Source: Promicromonospora umidemergens
GTDB lineage: Bacteria > Actinomycetota > Actinomycetes > Actinomycetales > Cellulomonadaceae
Reading direction: 5' to 3'
Assembly: GCF_024171995.1 (NCBI RefSeq)
Contig: NZ_JAMTCT010000016.1
Location: forward strand, 62,001 to 126,000
Length of the DNA: 64,000 bases
Positions 58,984-64,000 of the stretch are shown one piece after another. Below the pieces are notes generated by a model. That model was not told the origin of the DNA, did not search any database, and was given only the letters and a program-made list of their open reading frames with translations. How positions within the stretch are numbered: the first letter of the stretch is position 1; each line of letters begins with the position of its first letter. The position numbers and the translations under genes were made by a program.

Positions 58984-61233
58984 TTACTCCGCCGGGACGG
59001 CCACGGAGCTCGCCGACGTGGTCGGTGGCGGCTCCAGGGCCTCGGCCGATGTGCCGGTCGCCTCCTCGACGTCCTTGCTGGTGGCACGGTACGGGGACTT
59101 TCCGCGGCGCACCGTGCGCCAGATCCCGGCCAGGAACAGCAGCGCGACGAGGCCGGCGGCGATCCAGGTGCCGACCTCCTCCCAGCCCGCGCGGACGCGC
59201 ACCTGGAACGATGAGTTGTCAGTGATCTTGGCGCCGGTGGGCGTGAGGATCTGTGCGGTGACCTGGACGTCGCCGGAGCCGATGGCGCGCACCGGCACCT
59301 GGACGTCCACCTCCTGACCCGCCGGGATCGTCGCCTCGCTACGAGCGTCGACGGTGAGTCGCGGATGGTCGGGACGAAGGACCACGGTGACCGTCGCGTC
59401 CAGGTCCAGCCCGTTGCGGACGCGCACCGGGATGTTGCCGACGTCGGTGATGAAGTTGATGTCCTGGCGGGGGACGACCGTGATGGACTCGTGCGTCAGC
59501 TCGTTCGTGGTCTGCAGAACCTGCTGGACGATCGACGACCGGCGCCCCGGGTCCTGCCGCTGCGCGACCGACAGCGGCGCGATCAGGCGGACGACGCCCG
59601 GGCGCCAGATCTGTCCCCGCTGCTCACCCGCGACGGAGGAGAACGTGACGACCGCGTCGCGAGCGTGCTCGAGCGCCGCCACGTCGTTGGGGCTGATCTC
59701 CGCCTTGGCGGGCCGGTGCTTCGGCAGGGGAGTGCGGCCCTCGTTCTGTGCGTCCTGCCGGAGGAGCCTGTCGAGCGTCGTGGTGTCGAGCCAGGCCGCT
59801 TCGTCGAGCGTGTCGAGGATCGAGATCGCTGCCGCGGCATCGGGCGTCCAGGTGCGGGGAGCCGCTATGAACACCGTGGGCGGGTCAGCCGGCGACTGGC
59901 TCACGATCGCGGCCGTGTCGGCGAGCAGACGCTGCGTACCTTCCGCCGCGGTGGAGGCTGTCGAGGCCTCGGCTGACGTGTCGGTGGTGCCCGCTGCCGA
60001 CTCGTAGCCGGCCTCCGACAGGTCGGTCGCCGAGACGAAGGCCTCCGTCAGCGTCGTGTCGGTGACGGCGGCGCGCGCGGTGCCCGACGGCGTCGCGACG
60101 TCTGCCCGGCCGGTCGGGGTGCCGTAGCCCTCGTACGCCAGCCCGCCCCCGCCGACCACGACGTCCTGCCTGCCCGTGGCCACGGCGAGGCCGAGCGTCT
60201 CGATGTCGGGCACCACGCCGTCGGCCGGCCAGGCCAGGCTCCGGTTCCAGCTCTCGGGGATCGCCCAGTTGGGGATGCGGGGTGCGCGCACGAAGCTCCG
60301 TCCGCCCGTGGCGTACACCTCGGCGTGCGCGAGGGCGGCGAGATCCAGGTCGTGGCTGGGGAGCGTGTACGTGGCCGTCTGCTCGGCGGCCGCGACCATG
60401 CGGTCGGACCATTCCGTGAGTGCCGGGTCCTCCGATCTCGAGGCCCTGCCCATCACGTTGGGGTCGATCGCGAGCGACAGGTCGGTGTCCTCCGCGACCC
60501 GCAGGACGCCGTCGAGGCGCTGGCCCTCGGCGGCCTGCTGTGCGAGCTCGATCTCGGTCGCGTCCGGGTCGGAGGGGTCGGTCGCCGGGCTCGTCACCGC
60601 GGCCAGGACGCTGAGCCGCATGGGCTCGCGCTCGGCACCGTCGGCGTCGTACATCAGGAACGTGCGGGCGATGCCGAGGCGCCCACTGGCGTCGTTGACG
60701 CTCACCGCGAGCCGACGAGGGCCGAATCCTTGCAGGGCCGGGACGCGAGGGTCGTAGGTGAACGAGACGTTCGTGGAGGCGCCAGGCGCCAGCTTGGGGA
60801 CAGCCTCATCGATGGGGTCCCCGTGGACCGGGTCGAGCATGCCGGCGTCGGACCATGCGGCGATCTGCGCACGGGACGTGAGCGCGAGGAAGTCGACGGT
60901 CAGCTGGGCCACGGTGCCGGATACAGCGGCGTCGGTCGTGTTGGTGATCCGTGCCCGGATGGTCACCTTGTCGCCCGGCGTCGCGACCGGGTGCGAGATC
61001 TCGGTGACCGAGACGTCGAGCGGGCCCTGGCCGGAGGGGGCCGCAGGGACGTGCTCGACCACGGCGTCGGCGGGTGCCGTGGCGCGGCTCGTGGACGGGG
61101 CCGTGGCGGTCGCCGGAACGACGGTCGACCCGACGAGCAGCACGGCCGCCAGGACGACGGCGCCAATCTTGCCGGTGCGGCGGGTCGCCCAGTGGCGGGC
61201 GGGACTGCGGGAGATGTCGGGGTGCTGCGTCAT
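58984..61233 (-). CDS. DUF6049 family secreted, membrane-anchored protein
   Basis: 749 aa. Signal peptide (VVLAAVLLVGSTVVPATATA), a large extracytoplasmic part with beta-sandwich segments (VTEISHPVATPGDKVTIRAR; RVRNGLDLDATVTVVL) and an alpha/beta middle domain, then one C-terminal membrane helix (WIAAGLVALLFLAGIW) and a basic cytoplasmic tail. The family sits between murJ and a Nudix gene in many Actinobacteria and is probably linked to cell-wall synthesis. ATG 61233 overlaps the Nudix stop by 4 bp. Confidence 0.85.
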   Translation of the reverse strand: MTQHPDISRSPARHWATRRTGKIGAVVLAAVLLVGSTVVPATATAPSTSRATAPADAVVEHVPAAPSGQGPLDVSVTEISHPVATPGDKVTIRARITNTTDAAVSGTVAQLTVDFLALTSRAQIAAWSDAGMLDPVHGDPIDEAVPKLAPGASTNVSFTYDPRVPALQGFGPRRLAVSVNDASGRLGIARTFLMYDADGAEREPMRLSVLAAVTSPATDPSDPDATEIELAQQAAEGQRLDGVLRVAEDTDLSLAIDPNVMGRASRSEDPALTEWSDRMVAAAEQTATYTLPSHDLDLAALAHAEVYATGGRSFVRAPRIPNWAIPESWNRSLAWPADGVVPDIETLGLAVATGRQDVVVGGGGLAYEGYGTPTGRADVATPSGTARAAVTDTTLTEAFVSATDLSEAGYESAAGTTDTSAEASTASTAAEGTQRLLADTAAIVSQSPADPPTVFIAAPRTWTPDAAAAISILDTLDEAAWLDTTTLDRLLRQDAQNEGRTPLPKHRPAKAEISPNDVAALEHARDAVVTFSSVAGEQRGQIWRPGVVRLIAPLSVAQRQDPGRRSSIVQQVLQTTNELTHESITVVPRQDINFITDVGNIPVRVRNGLDLDATVTVVLRPDHPRLTVDARSEATIPAGQEVDVQVPVRAIGSGDVQVTAQILTPTGAKITDNSSFQVRVRAGWEEVGTWIAAGLVALLFLAGIWRTVRRGKSPYRATSKDVEEATGTSAEALEPPPTTSASSVAVPAE

Positions 61234-61865
61234 GGCAGGTCGGGGCGCTCCGTGTGGAAGGCGTCAGCGCGCAGCGCGTCCCGGAGGCTCCTCGAGGACA
61301 CGAGGAGATCCAGGGCGGCGGCGGCGAGCCGCTGCTCGTTCGGGTACGACAGGCGCTCGGAGAGCTCGTCGATCCTGACCCAGAGAGCGTCCTCGGCTTC
61401 GCCGTCCGGATCGTCCTCCACGGTCAGGCGACCGCCCTCCGCGCGCAAGAGGTAATGGTGCACCACCTTGTGGACTCGCCGGTCCTCACCGGTGAACCAG
61501 TAGTCGATCACGCCGAGCTCCGCTTGGATAGAGCCGCGAATCCCGGTCTCCTCGTGGATCTCGCGGATCGCCGCTTCTTGCGGTGTCTCCCGGCCTTCGA
61601 GGTGCCCCTTCGGCAGGCACCACTCCAGCCGGCCGGTGCGGTTCCGGCGCAGCAGCACTGCCGCGCTGAACTCCTCGGGACGTTCGGACCCGCCCCGCAG
61701 CACCAGGCCACCCGCAGATGTCTCGTCCACGATGGGCAGGTGAGCCGGGCTGCTCGTCGAAGGGGCACGTCGGGCAGGATTCACCCGCAACGGTGCTCCG
61801 CCGGGCGGCGGAGGCACCTCCGGGCGACCGTCTGGACGGTCGCTCGCCGGAACAGGGGTGGACAT
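61230..61865 (-). CDS. Nudix hydrolase
   Basis: 211 aa. The Nudix box is complete: GHLEGRETPQEAAIREIHEE followed by TGI. A Pro-rich N-terminus of about 55 residues precedes it. It hydrolyses a nucleoside diphosphate linked to another group; the substrate is unknown. It overlaps the DUF6049 start by 4 bp, and is divergent from the tRNA nucleotidyltransferase. Confidence 0.9.
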   Translation of the reverse strand: MSTPVPASDRPDGRPEVPPPPGGAPLRVNPARRAPSTSSPAHLPIVDETSAGGLVLRGGSERPEEFSAAVLLRRNRTGRLEWCLPKGHLEGRETPQEAAIREIHEETGIRGSIQAELGVIDYWFTGEDRRVHKVVHHYLLRAEGGRLTVEDDPDGEAEDALWVRIDELSERLSYPNEQRLAAAALDLLVSSRSLRDALRADAFHTERPDLP

Positions 61866-62013
61866 GCCCCAACACTACCGACTGAGCACGGTTGCTCTGG
61901 TCAGGGAGTGTGGGCGGTTTCGGGCACGGCGTTCGTCGGCGCCCGTGACCGAAACTCGGATGTTCGATCTAGCGGTGCGTGCCGTCGGGTCACGTCTGGA
62001 ACAATCTTGGGCT

Positions 62014-63453
62014 GTGTCTACCCCTGAGCAGGATCTGTTGCGACGCGCGCTCGGCGTGCTGACCGAGATGGCGCCCGCCGCGCTCGAGCTGGGCGACCAG
62101 TTCCGTGCCGCGGGGCACGAGCTCTCGCTGGTCGGCGGACCGGTGCGGGACGCGTTCCTCGGCCGGACGAGCAACGACCTCGACTTCGCGACGTCGGCCT
62201 CGCCGGCCCAGACGCAGAGCATTCTTGCGCGCTGGGGTGACGCCAACTGGGACATCGGGCGGGAGTTCGGCACCATCGGGGCCCGCCGGGGGGACGTCGT
62301 CGTCGAGGTGACGACGTACCGGACCGACAAGTACGACCCGGCGTCCCGCAAGCCGCTCGTCGAGTTCGGCGACTCCCTCGACGGCGACCTGTCGCGACGC
62401 GACTTCACCGTGAACGCGATGGCCGTGCGCGTGCCCGACCTGACGTTCGTGGACCCGTTCGACGGCCTGAGCGACCTCGCAGCCGGCGTGCTGCGCACCC
62501 CCATCGCGCCCGAGCGCTCGTTCGACGACGACCCCCTCCGCATGATGCGTGCCGCGCGGTTCGCCGCGCAGCTGTCGTTTCACGTGGAACAAGGGACACT
62601 CGCTGCGCTGGTCGCGATGGCCGAGCGGATAGAGATCGTGTCGGCGGAGCGTGTGCAGGCGGAGATCACCAAGCTGCTCCTGAGCGACAACCCGCGCGCC
62701 GGCCTCGAGGTCCTGGTCGACACCGGCCTCGCCGCACAGGTGCTGCCGGAGCTGCCCGCGCTCCAGCTCGAGATCGACGAGCATCACCGGCACAAGGACG
62801 TCTACCAGCACTCGCTCACGGTGCTGGAACAGGCGATCGCGCAGGAGACCGGGCCCGACGGCGCGGTGCCCGCCCCGGACCTGGTGCTGCGCCTGGCGTC
62901 GCTGCTGCACGACATCGGCAAGCCGGCCACGCGCCGCTTCGAGCCCGGTGGCGGCGTCAGCTTTCACCACCACGAGGTGGTCGGGGCCAAGCTCACCGCC
63001 AAGCGGCTCAAGGCGCTCAAGTTCGAGAAGCAGGTCGTCAAGGACGTGTCGCGCCTCGTGGAGCTGCACCTGCGGTTCCACGGCTACGGCGACGGTGCGT
63101 GGACGGACTCCGCCGTCCGCCGCTACGTGACCGACGCCGGTCCGCTCCTCGAGCGGCTGCACCGGCTCACCCGCGCCGACTCGACGACGCGCAACAAGCG
63201 GAAGGCCCAGCGGCTGTCGGACGCGTACACGGACCTGGAGGACAGGATCTCCGTGCTGCGTGAGCAGGAGGAGATCGACGCGATCCGTCCGGACCTGGAC
63301 GGTACGCAGATCATGGCGATCCTCGGGATCTCGCCGTCGCGCGACGTCGGTGAGGCGTACAAGCACCTGCTGAGCCTGCGCATGGAACGGGGCCCGCTGG
63401 GCGAGGCCGTGGCGACGGAGGAACTGAAGAAGTGGTGGGCGGCGCGGGGCTGA
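62014..63453 (+). CDS. pcnB: CCA tRNA nucleotidyltransferase (PcnB family)
   Basis: 479 aa. Adds or repairs the tRNA CCA end. Head motif LVGGPVRDAFLGR with catalytic DLDF in TSNDLDFAT, RRDFTVNAMAV, DPLRMMRAARFAAQL, then an HD domain (RLASLLHDIGKPATR, HHHEVVGA). GTG 62014 (STPEQDLLRRAL) is preferred because the longer frame runs back into the divergent Nudix gene. A parS-like site lies inside the gene at 62577. Confidence 0.92.
   Translation: MSTPEQDLLRRALGVLTEMAPAALELGDQFRAAGHELSLVGGPVRDAFLGRTSNDLDFATSASPAQTQSILARWGDANWDIGREFGTIGARRGDVVVEVTTYRTDKYDPASRKPLVEFGDSLDGDLSRRDFTVNAMAVRVPDLTFVDPFDGLSDLAAGVLRTPIAPERSFDDDPLRMMRAARFAAQLSFHVEQGTLAALVAMAERIEIVSAERVQAEITKLLLSDNPRAGLEVLVDTGLAAQVLPELPALQLEIDEHHRHKDVYQHSLTVLEQAIAQETGPDGAVPAPDLVLRLASLLHDIGKPATRRFEPGGGVSFHHHEVVGAKLTAKRLKALKFEKQVVKDVSRLVELHLRFHGYGDGAWTDSAVRRYVTDAGPLLERLHRLTRADSTTRNKRKAQRLSDAYTDLEDRISVLREQEEIDAIRPDLDGTQIMAILGISPSRDVGEAYKHLLSLRMERGPLGEAVATEELKKWWAARG
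62577..62590. other. parS-like site, one mismatch, in pcnB
   Basis: GTTTCACGTGGAAC, one base from the parS core and identical to the site at 46552. It lies about 13 kb from parB. Confidence 0.6.
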
Positions 63454-63471
63454 CGCCACACCGCCGGAGGG

Positions 63472-64000
63472 TCAGACGTGGGTCGGGTCGAAGAGGGCGC
63501 TGACCGACTCACCGCTGTGGATACGGCGCACCGCCTCTGCGAACGCCGGTGCCACGCTGATCACCGTCAGCTTGTCGTGCGCGAGCAACCCGGCCGACGG
63601 CACCGTGTTCGTGGTGACGATCTCGACCACGTCGGGATCGGCTGCGATGCGGTTGACCGCGTCGTTGGCGAAGATCCCGTGCGTACAGGCGATCCGCACG
63701 TTGCGTGCGCCGTGCTCGCGGAGCAGGTCGAGGAGCGCGATGATCGTGGAGCCGTTGGCGATCTCGTCGTCGAGCACGATGATGTCGCGGCCCGTGACGT
63801 CGCCGATGAGGGACGTGATCTCGACCCGGTCACCGTCGAACCGCTCCTTCGCGGCCGCCGCGACGGGAACGCCGAGCATCTTGGCGAACGCCGAGGCGCT
63901 CTTCGCGTTGCCGAGGTCGGGGGACACCACCGTGGCCTTCGACAGGTCGCTCGGCAGGAAGTGCGTCGCGAGCTCGCGCAGCGCGTTGAGCTGGTCGGTC
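63472..64000 (-). CDS. Ribose-phosphate pyrophosphokinase-like protein (partial, 5' end beyond window)
   Basis: The C-terminal 175 residues of a PRPP-synthetase-fold protein: VVSPDLGNAKSASAFAKMLG, then DVTGRDIIVLDDEIANGSTI, then ACTHGIFANDAVNRI and LTVISVAPAFAEAVRRIHSG. The order and spacing match Prs. The PRPP loop, usually DDxxxTGGT, reads DDEIANGST, so it may be a paralogue with altered substrate or oligomer control. It converges on pcnB. Confidence 0.8.
   Translation of the reverse strand, partial: TDQLNALRELATHFLPSDLSKATVVSPDLGNAKSASAFAKMLGVPVAAAAKERFDGDRVEITSLIGDVTGRDIIVLDDEIANGSTIIALLDLLREHGARNVRIACTHGIFANDAVNRIAADPDVVEIVTTNTVPSAGLLAHDKLTVISVAPAFAEAVRRIHSGESVSALFDPTHV

Noticed and set aside
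57409..59214. A 601-codon plus-strand frame antisense to murJ
   Set aside because: Composition is Arg/Asp/Gly/His-rich shadow sequence; murJ on the other strand explains it.
61990..63459. A 489-codon minus-strand frame antisense to pcnB
   Set aside because: It is a shadow of a conserved enzyme with all family motifs in the other strand.

Overview
The window is about 64 kb of high-GC DNA from an actinobacterium. Gene order, GTG/TTG starts, the DLW-39 micro-ORF, DUF3566, DUF721 and DUF6049 proteins and a separate pseudokinase beside murJ point to Micrococcales, perhaps a Cellulomonas/Promicromonospora relative. That placement is inference. The right part is the conserved replication-origin region. 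The left part is a foreign element.

Positions ~135-28593 hold an integrated element of about 28.4 kb. At its right end are tRNA-Ala(TGC), an excisionase and a tyrosine integrase. At its left end is a 39-bp copy of the tRNA-Ala 3' end followed by a terminator. Paired 10-bp repeats with a 12-bp period lie just inside both ends and look like integrase arm sites. The element has a MobF-type relaxase-helicase (8721-12230) but no mating-pore, TraB/FtsK or replication gene, so it looks mobilizable rather than self-transmissible.

The cargo has four parts. (i) A probable defence operon on the minus strand: a DUF2188 protein, a DUF4238 protein and an ApeA-like HEPN protein (4992-2117). (ii) A decayed stretch at 5159-6121 with pieces of a membrane protein, the relaxase and a sugar ABC permease. 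(iii) A tightly coupled nine-gene operon at 15553-21822, divergent from an XRE regulator. It contains a HAD phosphatase, GTP cyclohydrolase I, a divergent PTPS/QueD-like enzyme without the catalytic Cys, a zinc-ribbon/NDP-kinase-like protein, DUF2797, a P-loop nucleotide kinase and a GT4 glycosyltransferase. An NAD(P)H-hydrate repair enzyme lies next to it. (iv) A second XRE regulator divergent from an unknown protein and a ParB-like protein, then small membrane-anchored and HEPN-like genes. The nine-gene operon is the best candidate for an undescribed system. It suggests synthesis of a pterin-derived, phosphorylated or glycosylated product, and it lacks QueE and QueC, which a 7-deazaguanine pathway would need.

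From 28.5 kb rightward the chromosome is classical: tRNA-Ala, DLW-39, tRNA-Ile, DUF3566, gyrA, gyrB, a sortase-type surface protein, DUF721/DciA, recF, gnd, dnaN, oriC (40611-41249), dnaA, rpmH, rnpA, yidD, yidC, jag, rsmG, parA, parB. A D-Ala-D-Ala-ligase-like gene, a PLP aminotransferase, trxA, trxB, a membrane pseudokinase, murJ, DUF6049, a Nudix hydrolase, a tRNA nucleotidyltransferase and a partial PRPP-synthetase-like gene follow. Several parS sites cluster around parAB, three of them inside coding sequence in the same frame. oriC holds multiple DnaA boxes and a candidate DnaA-trio beside an AT-rich patch. Gene starts given here were chosen from ribosome-binding sites and family N-termini, and are flagged where uncertain.
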